NCBI GenBank assembly: GCA_922989275.2
Contig: OV277871.1
Location: forward strand, 31,940,693-32,004,692
Direction: 5' to 3'
Origin: Gari tellinella
Lineage: Eukaryota > Mollusca > Bivalvia > Cardiida > Psammobiidae
Length of the DNA stretch: 64,000 bases
Shown here piece by piece: positions 33,100 to 43,687 of this stretch (position 1 is its first letter; each line of letters starts with the position of its first letter). Below the pieces are notes generated by a model. The model ran no database searches, was not told the DNA's origin, and worked only from the letters and a program-made list of their open reading frames with translations. Both the position numbers and the translations under genes were made by a program.

Positions 33100-33149
33100 A
33101 CTTGTTGAAAATGTCAACGTTTAGAACTTTCTAAATAGATATGTCATTC

Positions 33150-33292
33150 GGGAATAGCAAACATTTTGTCCATGGCCTGATCAGATGCCAGCTCTTCCTG
33201 CGCCTGATAAGGCTCTTAACTGTTTGAAAAAAACATTAATGTTTTAGCATAAACGGGTACATTTTAAAGGATAACGTCTTCCCTACAATACA
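33150..33292 (-). repeat. family A MITE fragment
   Basis: Core remnant GGCCTGATCAGATGCCAGCT and right arm GATAACGTCTTCCCTACAATA. Confidence 0.5.
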
Positions 33293-33375
33293 AACCGCGA
33301 GTTTTATACAATCATTATTTTAGAAATATATAATCTATTATTTTGCGTTGCGATCGGATTGTATATCGTATCATA

Positions 33376-33510
33376 TACAGTTGAGAAAACGTTATTCTTT
33401 CCCAATGAACGCGTTTAAGCTTAAACTATTATTTCCAGTAAAAACAGTTTGGAGCCAGATCAGACGCCGGGTAACCCGGGGTCTGATCAGGCTCCAAACT
33501 GTTTGCCACT
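33376..33510 (+). repeat. family A MITE, 3' truncated
   Basis: TACAGTTGAGAAAACGTT through the intact core to TGTTTGCCACTCAGC, where it runs into a tandem duplication. Confidence 0.85.
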
Positions 33511-33652
33511 CAGCTTAATAATGATATTCAGAAGCAGCAACAGGATGTTAATTTTCTTTTTCGCTGTTGGACCAAACTGTTTTCCACTCAGCTTAATAAT
33601 GATATTCAGAAGCAGCAACATTATGTTAATTTTATTTTTCGCTGTTGGACTA
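33494..33652 (+). repeat. 78-bp tandem duplication
   Basis: Two copies of a 78-bp unit (CCACTCAGCTTAATAATGAT ... TCGCTGTTGGACCAAACTGT) overlap the broken right end of the A copy and include the tip of its core palindrome. Confidence 0.85.
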
Positions 33653-33659
33653 AACCATT

Positions 33660-34228
33660 GAAATTAAATGACAAACAACTGCACTGACTTACAAATTCCA
33701 GCATGATGCATTGACTGAACACTATGATAGTAGATTCATAAAAGAGATATAGAATGACATGATCTCGTTACAATAATACGAGTAAGCTCTTGGGAAATCT
33801 AGCTTAAAGCGCTTGCAGCAAATTAGCCTATCGCGTATTGATACACTGAACATCAGTTACATCTTGAACTCTCTAACGTCAAAACAATGTTTAATATTTC
33901 ATGCATCGATGGTTAGGCATATTTGTGGTGACAACTGCCATTAATAGTTTAACAGATCATATACACGTCAAATAATCTTGATAAATCTCTAGTTCTTCTT
34001 TTATACATCCCACTAAACTGTTTGCGTTTAACTTTCCGTCTACGTTTAATCCTTTATGCCCTTGTATGTATGTTTTTCCCACCATGTTTGTAATTACATG
34101 TAATGTCAAATGGAAGTATGTTTAAACTATACAGCGTATGTCATGATCAATCTTATACTCGTGTCGTTTGAGAGGATTGTGATAAAAGCAACAATGTAGA
34201 GAAGCAGAAACATAAACACTTCATACAT
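33660..34228. other. no recognisable feature
   Basis: Nothing supported. Confidence 0.35.
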
Positions 34229-34467
34229 TTAACCCTAGCGACGAATATACTTGGCGTAAACAAAAATGTACCAGTGAATAGTATATATGTCATATACAAA
34301 CAATATAGACCATGATGAGGTCATGCGTCGTCTGATCAGGGTCTGCACAATTTGTCATTTTTGCAATATATTGTTAAAACCCTTAGTACATTGTATCCAG
34401 GAACGGACTAAACTTAATTTGAAAATGATGTTTTTATCCATTTTAAGTTTCAAGGGTGAATGAGTTA
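34229..34467 (+). repeat. family F MITE
   Basis: TTAACCCTAGCGACGAATAT to TCAAGGGTGAATGAGTTA. Centre ATAGACCATGATGAGGTCAT / GATCAGGGTCTGCAC. It contains the family F signature GGACTAAACTTAATTTGAAA. Confidence 0.8.
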
Positions 34468-34795
34468 CATATGAAAGCAATATCAAACTAGCTTGGAGTA
34501 TAAATGAATCGTATACATGTTTTCCTATAATTTCTTACAATCAATAATGACGCTTCCGTTTGAATTGCATATGACTGATTAACATTGCTGATAGGTTGTG
34601 ATCAAATGCGTACAACGTACTCAGTTTGCATTAATCTTATTATATTTTAAGTTATTTCCCATTTAGATTTATTGCTTTGGGCAATAGATTATCTACTAAA
34701 GAAAGGGACACTTTAAGATTCTGGTCAGATGCTGAATCACTCGGCGTTCGTCCTTGACTAAGTTTAACTTCTACTGTTTCGTTGTATTAAGCATT

Positions 34796-35020
34796 TACAG
34801 TGGATAATACGTTTTTTCTGTCCCGCTAAAAACGCAAACACCATACACTAAAATGTAGGAAATTACCATTTTTGAGTATTTTCTGTGTGGCAAACAGTTT
34901 GGAGCCTGACCAGACACCGTTTTACCTGGCGCCTGCTCTTGCTCAACTCTGTTTACAATGGAATATATAGTTTTAGTGTAATCGCGTTTATTGGGAAAGA
35001 ATAACGTTTTCTTCACTACA
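34796..35020 (-). repeat. family A MITE, diverged
   Basis: TACAGTGGATAATACGTT to GTTTTCTTCACTACA, core GGAGCCTGACCAGACACCGT. Confidence 0.8.
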
Positions 35021-35082
35021 TGTGTCAAATTCACTGATTATCTATATACAATGTATTTTAAATGACTGCTAATCAAACCTCA

Positions 35083-35137
35083 AAATTAAAGTTTTAACGT
35101 AAACGCGTTTATTGGGAAAAACATTTTCTCCACTGTA
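35083..35137 (-). repeat. family A MITE right-end fragment
   Basis: TTTTAACGTAAACGCGTTTA through ACATTTTCTCCACTGTA only, 96 bp upstream of the first EGF-gene exon. Confidence 0.75.
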
Positions 35138-35232
35138 GTTCGAATCCGAATCGAAATACAAATTGTTTGTAAAGTTAAACATTATCGGGCTTGGATATGA
35201 AAAGACTAATTATCTATGGGTTTTTTTTTCAG

Positions 35233-35330
35233 AAATGTTCTTCGTCCGGAGAATGTTTAAACCATAACACGAATACTTCCAGTTTCCTACAATTACCACC
35301 AACGAATGTACAAGGAGGCGTCCAGATTCG
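35233..35330 (+). CDS. EGF-domain protein, exon a
   Basis: 98 nt after a strong acceptor (run of nine T then CAG) and before donor GTAAGC; phase 0 in, phase 2 out. It encodes KCSSSGECLNHN followed by SSFLQLPPTNVQGGVQI and two bases of an Arg codon completed by the next exon. The CSSSGEC spacing is that of a Cys-rich module start or end. It is the first exon I can support; the phase-0 entry means an upstream exon must exist, in the window or before it. Identification as coding rests on the phase match through all four exons. Confidence 0.8.
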
Positions 35331-35469
35331 GTAAGCTATATGTTCATAAAGTTAACAAGATACCATATATCTAATTAGTCCAATAAATAATTAATAACAG
35401 CGTTAAAGCTCATGTTAAGACAAATTTGATCTTGATCCAATTACTTTGTCAAAATCACTCGTCTTTTAA

Positions 35470-35650
35470 AAACAGTGTACATATAAATAGTATGCATGGC
35501 ATATGAAAACAGTGTAGAACAAGATCAGAGGGATTCTGCATCTGAGCATGGATTACATTCTTTGTTATTTTGCATACTCCTCTAAATAGTCATAAATGGA
35601 CTAGATTTAAGGAGAAACTAAAAGTGTTCATTACAGTTCCAGGGGTCAAA
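35470..35650. repeat. family F MITE, degenerate
   Basis: AACAGTGTAGAACAAGATCA centre and AGTCATAAATGGACTAGATT, then TTCCAGGGGTCAAATAG. Confidence 0.55.
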
Positions 35651-35697
35651 TAGTTGCAACACTACTTTTTAAAAGCAAACCCGTTTCGGTGTTGAAT

Positions 35698-36030
35698 GCA
35701 GTGTTCCATCCCTACAACGGCCCTCCCAACAACAACCCCTCCTTGCAACGACCATATTCAAACGTTTCATAGATACAATACCGTCTGCTTAAAGCTGTCA
35801 TCTGCTGTTTTTTTCTCTCAAAGTTACATTAATTGAACAATTTGATATAATAATTTTAATGACGAGTGACACAGAGCTTGAATCCAGATCATTCGCCGCG
35901 TAATTTTAGGATTAAAGCTGGTTGTAAACGTAAGCCAGGTCTTAATTGTTCCTCCCAATAAAGACTCCCTCCGAACAACGCACACACTCTTTGTCTCCCA
36001 TTGGGGTCGTTAGAGAGAGGGAGTAGTGTA
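35698..36030 (-). repeat. family B MITE, full length
   Basis: GCAGTGTTCCATCCCTACAA to GTTAGAGAGAGGGAGTAGTGTA in reverse order. The core is partly deleted (GAATCCAGATCATTCGCCGC). Confidence 0.85.
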
Positions 36031-36132
36031 TCTGTCATCTTCAACATGCTTTACTGTTCTTATCTCCTGACTATTATGAGAAAGACCTAATATCAGTTGT
36101 GCACATGTACCTAGATCATAGAAATTGCAATA

Positions 36133-36382
36133 TACAGTGGAGAATCTGTTATTCTTTCCCGTTTAAACGCAAACGTACGCAAACGCAAAGCGCTAAAACG
36201 TAGAAAAGAACAACTTTTGGTCAATTCTGATATTTCATGTTTATCTTGGTGGCAAACAGTTTGGAGCCTGATCAGACGCCGGGTTACCCGGCGTCTGATC
36301 TGGCTCCAAACTGTTTGCACTGCAAATAATAGTTTTAGCGTAAACACGTTTATTGGGAAAGAATAACAGATTCTCCACTGTA
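36133..36382 (-). repeat. family A MITE, full length
   Basis: TACAGTGGAGAATCTGTT to CAGATTCTCCACTGTA. It differs by only a few bases from the copies at 32850, 42007 and 46035. Confidence 0.95.
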
Positions 36383-36970
36383 TACGAAACGTGAATTTAT
36401 ATTGCAGGTTTCCCTCTCATTCCACTAGAATATAGTTTATGAAAGCATGATTTATAATTGTGCATACTACTTCAGTCGTGCATCCTGAATCGAATCATCT
36501 GAACGTTAAAAGCTTTTTGTTGTATTTTGAAGCCAAGCTAGTTTCCCAATTGCAAATAATATTCATAAAATGCTTGGTCATGTTATTATTGCCAATGAAC
36601 TCTACTCACACAATGGACCTGTTTAAAACATACTCATTACATTTGCAAACAGTGAAGACCCAGAAAAGGGCTCCAATAGAAGCCTTCTTATCAGGGTATT
36701 TACTGTTTGCTAATTTCGAGCAGTGTTTATTTGACGACCAAGAATTTTATGAAGTCTGGTTCATGTCAGAAGTTAGGTTAATAAAATGATCCACAAGAGA
36801 ACATAATAATATACAAATAGTTACTAAGTCTTAAAAGAATTAAAGGTTTTACCCTTACCCTGACGATCGCAATTTGACTGGCATTTGCAACCGTTTGGAT
36901 CAAGATTAGACGCCGTATCCAGTCTGACTGATAAAAGTTTCTGCATATAAAATATAAATAGATGAACTAA
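36383..36970. other. no gene; family F-type core at 36643-36715
   Basis: TTGCAAACAGTGAAGACCCA ... TTATCAGGGTATTTACTGTT is an isolated F-type palindrome. The 109-codon frame here (36460-36789) spans it and is not supported as a gene. Confidence 0.45.
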
Positions 36971-37318
36971 TACAGGCTCCTTCTCTACAACTACACCCAA
37001 TGGGAGACACGAATTGAGTGCGTTGTTCAGAGGAAGTCGTTATAGGGAGGGAAATAGGTTTACATTTGACAACAGCTTGAATTCAGATCAGACGCCGCGT
37101 GACGCGGCGTCTGATCTGGATTCAAGCTGTTTGTTTTTACTCGTCATTGTTTTATTTTCAGTCAAAATGTCCAATATGTAACTTTAAGAAACACAGCAGA
37201 CAACACATTTAAGCATACGGTATTGCAGCCATGAAAAGATTGGACATAAATGTCTTGTTTGGGGAATAGCGACAAGGGTCGTTGTAAGGAGGCGGTCGTT
37301 GTTGGGAAGGCCGTTCTC
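36971..37318 (+). repeat. family B MITE
   Basis: TACAGGCTCCTTCTC with CACCCAATGGGAGACACG and a perfect core, GAATTCAGATCAGACGCCGC plus inverse. The right end is truncated after GGAAGGCCGTTC. Confidence 0.9.
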
Positions 37319-37351
37319 AATGACTCAAATTGAATTTTCATGTACATTTAA

Positions 37352-37586
37352 GACGACGTCATTCATTCCTGTTTAAACTCAAACGCAGTGCAAGAAACTG
37401 CAGCAAATGACAGCTTTTTGAAACGTGTAACTATCTATTATATTCTGAGTGTCAAACCCGGAGTCTGAAATATTTGTTTATACATTAAAGCATTTATTAA
37501 CAAAGAATAACTTCTTGTCCACTGTACGAAAGTAAGGCGTTTTGTATGCGTTTAAACGGGAAAGAATCACACCTTCTCCACTGTAT
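37352..37586 (-). repeat. family A MITE fragments (two)
   Basis: AAGACGACGTCATTCATTCC to TCTTGTCCACTGTA (37352-37526) with the core deleted, then a second right end, CGTTTAAACGGGAAAGAATC to TTCTCCACTGTA (to 37586). Confidence 0.7.
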
Positions 37587-37653
37587 TACAACAATAAGTA
37601 TTTCCTTTTGTCTCGAATATGTAAAAATTACTTCATGTAAACTTATTTTTCAG

Positions 37654-37820
37654 TATTCTCCTGGTAGATAACTTCAATAAAACAGACCTGTCCATAGTCG
37701 GCAGAGGAGAGTTTACCACGTGCAACTTTAGCAACACCATACCAGTCAAAACAACTCAACACAATGACTCCATAAGCATCGACAGTAATCACTTGAATGA
37801 GGGAAGCAACTATATATTGG
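37654..37820 (+). CDS. EGF-domain protein, exon b
   Basis: 167 nt between acceptor TTATTTTTCAG and donor GTAAGT; phase 2 in, phase 1 out. It reads ILLVDNFNKTDLSIVGRGEF, TTCNFSNTIPVKTTQHND and SIDSNHLNEGSNYIL. Joined to exon a it gives QIRILLVDNF without a break. The segment has a single Cys and alternating hydrophobic and polar residues, suggesting a beta-rich non-EGF module before the EGF repeats; NFS is a possible N-glycosylation site. The domain family is not recognised. Confidence 0.82.
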
Positions 37821-37929
37821 GTAAGTATTTCAAACCCAAGTTTTGACAACTATAGAATAAGACACACTATTTGACTAAAACGGACTAGATTTAATGTAGG
37901 ATAAGAGGTATGAAAACAAATGATTCGCT

Positions 37930-38315
37930 TATCTGATCAGACTCCAAACTGTTTGCCACTCGGATTAAAATAAATCATACGGAATTTCAAAATGTTGTTA
38001 TTTTATAAATTTTATTGCATTGCGTTTGCGTTTAACCCTTTCCCTTATGGGAGCGACTTTTAGCACAGGCATTTTATTCATCCGCTGAAGAAAATAGTTC
38101 CAAATTATACCGTAATGAATATGTATCATATTTAATACTTACCTTATTCTAGCAGGTAATAGCTTAAAGCAGGCTGAGAGTAAAGCAAAATGCGCCTTAG
38201 GGCGCATTCTGCTTTACTTTCAACCTGCTTTAAGAAGTCACATATCTTCAATACTAGAAATAGGCTATCAGGTAAAGGGTTAAACTGGAAAGAATAACGT
38301 CTTCTCTATTGTAAC
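37930..38315 (+). repeat. family A MITE (left half lost) split by D
   Basis: Core half TCTGATCAGACTCCAAACTG, then arm to TTGCGTTTGCGTTTAA at 38035. It resumes at 38280 with TTAAACTGGAAAGAATAACG and ends TTCTCTATTGTA. The break is again in GTTTAAAC. Confidence 0.85.
38032..38283 (+). repeat. family D MITE nested in A
   Basis: TTAACCCTTTCCCTTATGGG to AGGTAAAGGGTTAA. The centre is AAAGCAAAATGCGCCTTAGG with its inverse. TTAA duplication within the A arm. Confidence 0.92.
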
Positions 38316-38844
38316 AACGTCTTCTCCACTAGTTCGGTAAGCTCAACACGTCATTAGGTCAAGCTACTCCTAGTCTGGTGACATTCCAAGTGTTGTTTTA
38401 TAACGGCTTAACTAACGTTAAACCTATAAATAATACTTTAAGACATTAAGCCTCCCCATCAGTTGGCCTAATAGTTATCTTGTAACACATGTTCCTGGCG
38501 AAACGAAGACATTTATTGCCATGGCAACAACGTCTTGGACATCAGCGCTAACGAAGTCCTCGTGATTCTCGTTAAAGAACACATAGAGACCACTCAAGAA
38601 TCTCTATTTTACACAAAGTAAAGGCAACAAAACACTAATGACATCGCAAAATGGTGGTAAATTGGTTTCCAGGCGCCCTGTAATGAGATCTAGTCGCTCA
38701 CTTGAAGACCGTTTTCGGGATTTTGACCCGGAGTAGACTGGACGTCAAAAATCAATTATTGTCCTTCTCGCTGATGTACTGTCGTCTGCTTCACTCATTC
38801 ATCCCTGAAACAGAAACTTCAAATAGATAGTTCGGGTTTCCAAT
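38316..38844. other. no recognisable feature
   Basis: Intronic sequence without supported features. Confidence 0.35.
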
Positions 38845-39228
38845 TACAATGAAACCCCTCTAAACCGGAACCTCTAAATACCGGAATTCTCTCTAAACCG
38901 GACAAAAACGTTGGTCCCGTTTCCAACCCTTCTTTATTCCAACCCATTACAACATAATTATTCATTTTTACACCTTCAATTTTATTTATGAATATGTATT
39001 TTCAGAAAAATGTCTATACTCTAGCAAATGATAGCTTAAAGCAGGTTGAAAGTTAAGCAGAATGCGCCTTAGGCGCATTCTGCTTTACTTTCAACCTGCT
39101 TTAAGTGATCAGCTGTATTCCATACTAGAAATAAGCTATGGGTTAAAACCCCTTTAAACCGGAAACCCCTCTCAACCGGACATTTATGTTGTCCTCAAAC
39201 ATGTCCGTTTTAGAGGTGTTTCATTGTA
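38845..39228. repeat. family E MITE split by D
   Basis: TACAATGAAACCCCTCTAAA ... TTTTAGAGGTGTTTCATTGTA terminal inverted repeats and repeated AAACCGGA motifs, in the style of pogo/Tigger elements with TA targets. The interior is occupied by a D element. Confidence 0.85.
38935..39146 (+). repeat. family D MITE nested in E
   Basis: Begins near TTCCAACCCATTAC (decayed TTAACCC) and ends AAGCTATGGGTTAA. The centre GCAGAATGCGCCTTAGGCGC palindrome is near perfect. Confidence 0.8.
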
Positions 39229-39254
39229 TATCTAGTTATTTTGACAAGTAAGGG

Positions 39255-39333
39255 TTGTTTTATATAATGTATACCAAATGACCAACAGTGTAGATCGATA
39301 TCAGAGGGCTCCTCGGTCTACCCTTTTTGCTTT
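39255..39333. repeat. family F core fragment
   Basis: ACCAACAGTGTAGATCGATA TCAGAGGGCTCC, only the left core half. Confidence 0.45.
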
Positions 39334-39597
39334 TACTGTAGAGAAGGCGATATTCTTTTCCGTTTATACGTACAAGTAACGGAAATACGATGCACTAAAA
39401 TGTAGAATATTTTGAAAATTGAAAATTCCTAACTACATGTATCTATTTTAATCTGAGAGGCAAGCCAGTTTGAGACCTTGTCAGACGACGGGTTCCCCGG
39501 CGTCTGATCTGGCTTCAAATTGTTTGCAATGGAAATAATAGTTTTTCTTTCAGCGTAAACGCGTTTCTTGGGGAAAATTAAAGTTTTCTCCACTGTA
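39334..39597 (-). repeat. family A MITE, diverged full length
   Basis: TACTGTAGAGAAGGCGAT to AGTTTTCTCCACTGTA, core GAGACCTTGTCAGACGACGG. Confidence 0.85.
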
Positions 39598-40163
39598 TAT
39601 GACAAGAATACTCGTCTCTTGGATGGAAAATGTTAACGTCGTCGTCTTAATTAATTTCAGCACTGTATACCATTTTTCAAAATTGATTCAGCAAATAGTG
39701 TTTTGCCAGACAAATTCCAAACTTTTTGGGTTTAAATTTACTGTTATGACATTTTATTGTGTCGTGCTTTAGTTTATGCTCGTACCAACGGGAAGAAACA
39801 ATATTGTCCGTACTAAAAACACTAAGTCAACTCTTTGTGGGTTTGTGTGGAGAGACAGTTTTTATTCAATACCGCGATAAGTTCAAATTACCCGCATATT
39901 AGGGTTAAGCCATGCTTCAACATTAAAATAGGTGAAGCGAGATTTCGAAGATAAATTGAATTTCAACTGAAAATTGCATTTTAATTCGATTAAAGCCAGT
40001 CCGAATTGTCCATGTTGAGTGACATAATTATCGACTTGTTTCAATCAATAACAAAAGCTAAAACAAATATTATTAAGAAACAGATATTTTCAGTATTTGT
40101 ATATCGTCTGGCTTGTATTTCCTTAATTTAGTTTTACGATATTGAACTGAAGAAACATCGAGA
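39598..40163. other. no recognisable feature
   Basis: Intronic AT-rich sequence, nothing supported. Confidence 0.35.
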
Positions 40164-40775
40164 TACAGTGTTTCCTCTCTACAGTGGAGAATCTGTTATT
40201 CTTTCCCGATAAACGCGTTTACGCTAAAACTAGTTTTTCTTTTACAAACAGTTTGGAGCCAGATCAGACGCCGGGTAACCCGGCGTCTGATCTGGCTCCA
40301 AACTGTTTGCCACCAAGATAAACATGAATTATTAGAATTGTCCAAAAGTTGTCATTTTCTACGTTTTAGTGTTTTGCGTTTGCGTACGTTTGCGTTTAAA
40401 CGGGAAAGAATAACAGATTCTCCACTGTATAAACACGACATCCAATGAGAGACAAAGATTGTTTATGTTATTCGGTGGGAGTCGATATAGAGAGTGAAAA
40501 TTAAGATTTTGCTTACATTCGCATACAGCTTGTGTCCAGATCCGACGTTGCGTAACGCGGGGTCGGATCTGGATTCAAGCTGTTTGTCACTCTTCATTTT
40601 ATATATTTTACCAAAATGTCAACTTATATGTAACTTTGATAAACAAAATAGCAGACGGCAATATTGCAGTAGTGAAAGCCTTAGACATCATTTCCCTGTG
40701 AATGGAACTGCGGCAAGGGTCGTTGTAAGGAGAAAGTCTTGTTGGGAGGGCCGATATAAGGAGGGGAACACTGTA
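40164..40775 (+). repeat. family B MITE split by A
   Basis: TACAGTGTTTCCTCTCTA, then the A insertion, then TAAACACGACATCCAATGAG continuing the B left arm. Core GTGTCCAGATCCGACGTTGC and inverse; right end GAGGGGAACACTGTA. Confidence 0.88.
40180..40429 (+). repeat. family A MITE nested in B
   Basis: TACAGTGGAGAATCTGTT to CAGATTCTCCACTGTA with a perfect core whose right half has TCTGATCTGGCTCC. TA flanks both sides inside the B terminus. Confidence 0.95.
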
Positions 40776-41204
40776 AAAGCATGACATAGATTGATGTCGA
40801 GTCATACACCTATTTCCGGTGGAGAAAACGTTGACACTCATATAAAAATAAATAGTCATATTTACATTTTGAGCTGTGCCATGACAAAATCAGCCTATTT
40901 GCATTACAGTATTGTACAGGCAAATCACCGTTGTCATCCCCGGTTCTGTATCTAAGTTTGGTCTTCACTCTCAAATATCGTATGAACATTATATTTCATG
41001 CTTTATATTAGATGCGTGTTGTTGTCAAACAGTGCAGATCAATGTAATAAGTCGGGTTTTCTCATGACATGGTTCATTTGTTTGCAACATGTTTGCGTTC
41101 CGTTTGCGTTTCAGAAAATCGTCTTTATACTATACCTAATGTCTGATAAGGTTGAAAACTGTTAAACCCTTTCATTGTCTAGTTTTTCATGAGAAGTTTG
41201 CCCC

Positions 41205-41418
41205 TTTACCGTTTCATTGGCGTCTGCTTCAATTTTGTTGTCTGCAATGTCGTTTCAAAGTTAAAACAGAACGACAGTACATGTTTGACTGAAGAAATTT
41301 CAAAACGAGTGTCAAAACAGTTTGAATCCTGGTCAGACGCCGCGTAACGCGGCGTCTTATCAGGATCCAAACTGTTTGCTAACGCCATTTTAAGCGTCAT
41401 TGAAGCAAAAAGGGTTGA
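41205..41418 (+). repeat. family C MITE
   Basis: CCCCTTTACCGTTTCATTGG to AAGCAAAAAGGGTTGAA, with core GAATCCTGGTCAGACGCCGC and inverse. Confidence 0.88.
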
Positions 41419-41462
41419 AGTGACCAGGCATTTGCTGTAGACTTTTCTACTCAAATAATAAT

Positions 41463-41692
41463 TGATATTTTTCCCAATAAACGCGTTAATTGTAAATTAT
41501 TATTTCCATTACAGGTACGGCGCCAGATAACTTGGCGTCCAATCAGGCTCCAAACTGTTTTGTCTTCGAATTAAAATAAATTGTTTAAGAATGCAAAATG
41601 GTAGTTTTAAAATGTACTGAGTATACATACATGTATGCACATACCGGTAGTAATTTCGTTTTAACTGTAAAGAAACGCGTCTTCTGCACTGT
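41463..41692 (+). repeat. family A MITE, core partly deleted
   Basis: ATATTTTTCCCAATAAACGC to GCGTCTTCTGCACTGTA. Only GGCGTCCAATCAGGCTCC of the core remains. Confidence 0.75.
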
Positions 41693-42006
41693 ATTCTTAA
41701 ACGTACATTAGTCAGTTCCCGAAAATTCAAGTTAATGAAACAATTGAAAGGACATTATTGTTTGCCGTTTTAAATGAAAGTAAACATGAACATAATGCAA
41801 TGCAATGTAGAAAAATGACAGTTTAAAAAACCCAAACAAGTTACCCGTAAGAATATTGATTCATTCAGGACTAAGAAATAAAATCATTGATTCTAAACTA
41901 TCTCGCGTACGGCTGTATTGGCCAGACGATCAGTTAGCATGATACGGTTGAATTACAATATGTATGCGAAATATTGTATGCATGTCAGTGTCCTTTCAAA
42001 TGCATA

Positions 42007-42255
42007 TACAGTGGAGAATCTGTTATTTTTCCCGTTTAAACGCAAACGTACGCAAACGCAAAACACTAAAACGTAGAAAAGAACAACTTTTGGACAATTC
42101 TGATATTTCATGTTTATCATGGTGGCAAACAGTTTGGAGCCAGATCAGACGCCGGGTTACCCGGCGTCTGATCTGGTTCCAAACTGTTTGTAAAAGAAAA
42201 AATAGTTTTAGCGTAAACGCGTTTATCGGGAAAGAATAACACATTCTCCACTGTA
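42007..42255 (-). repeat. family A MITE, full length
   Basis: TACAGTGGAGAATCTGTT to ACACATTCTCCACTGTA, with core GGAGCCAGATCAGACGCCGG and inverse. Confidence 0.95.
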
Positions 42256-42386
42256 TCCAATGCGTTTGTGTTTAACCTATTATTTGAATTGCAAACAGTC
42301 TGATATGGCTCCAACTGTTTGTAATAAAGTGTTCCCTCCCTACAAAGGTCCTCCGAACAACGATTCCCTCCTTACAACAATAGTTA
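42256..42386. repeat. fragments of A and B
   Basis: AATTGCAAACAGTCTGATAT (A core with a stem deletion) followed by AGTGTTCCCTCCCTACAAAG, the reversed right end of B, cut at 42386 by the next element. Confidence 0.6.
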
Positions 42387-43034
42387 TTATTACCTGACTC
42401 TCTATTTAAGTGAATATTAAGCATTTTTGACTGTTTTCCGAAATATTTACCAGACTGAGGCCAGCGGGCAACAGTTTACTGTTACATAGTACTGTTACAT
42501 GCGCGAAAATGGTGCGCAAAACTTTTCTGCATCGCGGGACCAAATAAGGCGTCTTTATGATACAGATTTTTGTTTAAGGATCTAGCCTTTTGCGGAGTTG
42601 ATCGGGTCATTTTTTCTCTCCCGAATAATCCCCTTAAAAGGCTATATAGTTCTAGACCTAAAATTAAGAGTAACTCCGAATAAAAGCGACAAACCGCTTG
42701 CGGATCTAATGTCTTCCTTTTTTTAAACACATTTTGACGTTACAAAAAAATGACGTCATATTATACATGACGTAATTTCGACAAAGTGTCAATCAATTTC
42801 AGTCAATAAGAAACAATAATAATTCAATCGTAATTGAAAATATGAATATGTTAGACATCTTTTTTACAAAACAGTGATGTTCAATTTCAGTTGTTGTATT
42901 GAATTGAATTAAGATTAAATATACACGTAAGATCATCTCTAGAATTTATAAATACGTGTTGTTCAAATTTTGTATAGATAGATCTAGATCTAGCCATTCA
43001 TTCAGCCTGGCTTAAATAGAGAGTCAGGTAATAA
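42387..43034. mobile_element. 648-bp element with 24-bp terminal inverted repeats
   Basis: TTATTACCTGACTCTCTATT and its inverse AATAGAGAGTCAGGTAATAA bound the element; both extend to 24 bp. It interrupts a B fragment on the left. The internal 82-codon frame (42482-42730, minus) is not recognised. Superfamily not assigned. Confidence 0.7.
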
Positions 43035-43036
43035 AT

Positions 43037-43207
43037 CATTTGTTTGATAGTTACTTCGGGAACAGTCAAACCATTGTCCCTCGGTAGCAGGGAAGACCTT
43101 GAGAACTGTTGCCCTCGGCCGTTGGCCTCGGGCAACAGTTCTCAAGGTCTTCCCTGCTACCTCGGGTCAATGATTTGACTGTTCCCTCAGTACCTATGAA
43201 ACAAATG
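43037..43207. repeat. 171-bp near-perfect hairpin
   Basis: Arms of about 84 bp fold around a GTTG loop. The inner 30 bp per arm (GGTAGCAGGGAAGACCTTGA and on to GGGCAACAG) are essentially perfect; the outer part has scattered mismatches. It starts 3 bp after the neighbouring element and shares GGGCAACAGTT with its interior (about 42465). Confidence 0.88.
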
Positions 43208-43687
43208 TATACTGCTGTTCCCCTAACAAGACATATAATTATGTATATGTATAAAATACCTACCAGCAAACATTGTGGACCGACGTCATTAAGATATGCT
43301 AACATTCTAAAGTACATAAGAACAACATTGTGCTTGACGATAACTTGTTTACAGATTGCATTTCAAGTGAGAAACTTCTGATCAGAACAGACAAGTGTTG
43401 CCCGGCCCCAATAGTGGCTCATTTTCTGAAAACATTATTATTACAAAACAATCAGAATAAAAGTCGCGTGTTTTTTCTACAAGTTCGATCGTTGCCTTTT
43501 CGATTTCGATTAAAAATATCTTAATGATATGAGCATGTGTCAGTTTGGCGTATGATCAGACTTAGATCGATGTCTTATCCTGATCAATTCTATTTGTTTG
43601 TATATTCCAGTGTATTTATGCAATTGAAAGGATAAATGATACGATGAAAAACATTACGTATTTCACTGCCCAGTTTTATCGTCTGCT

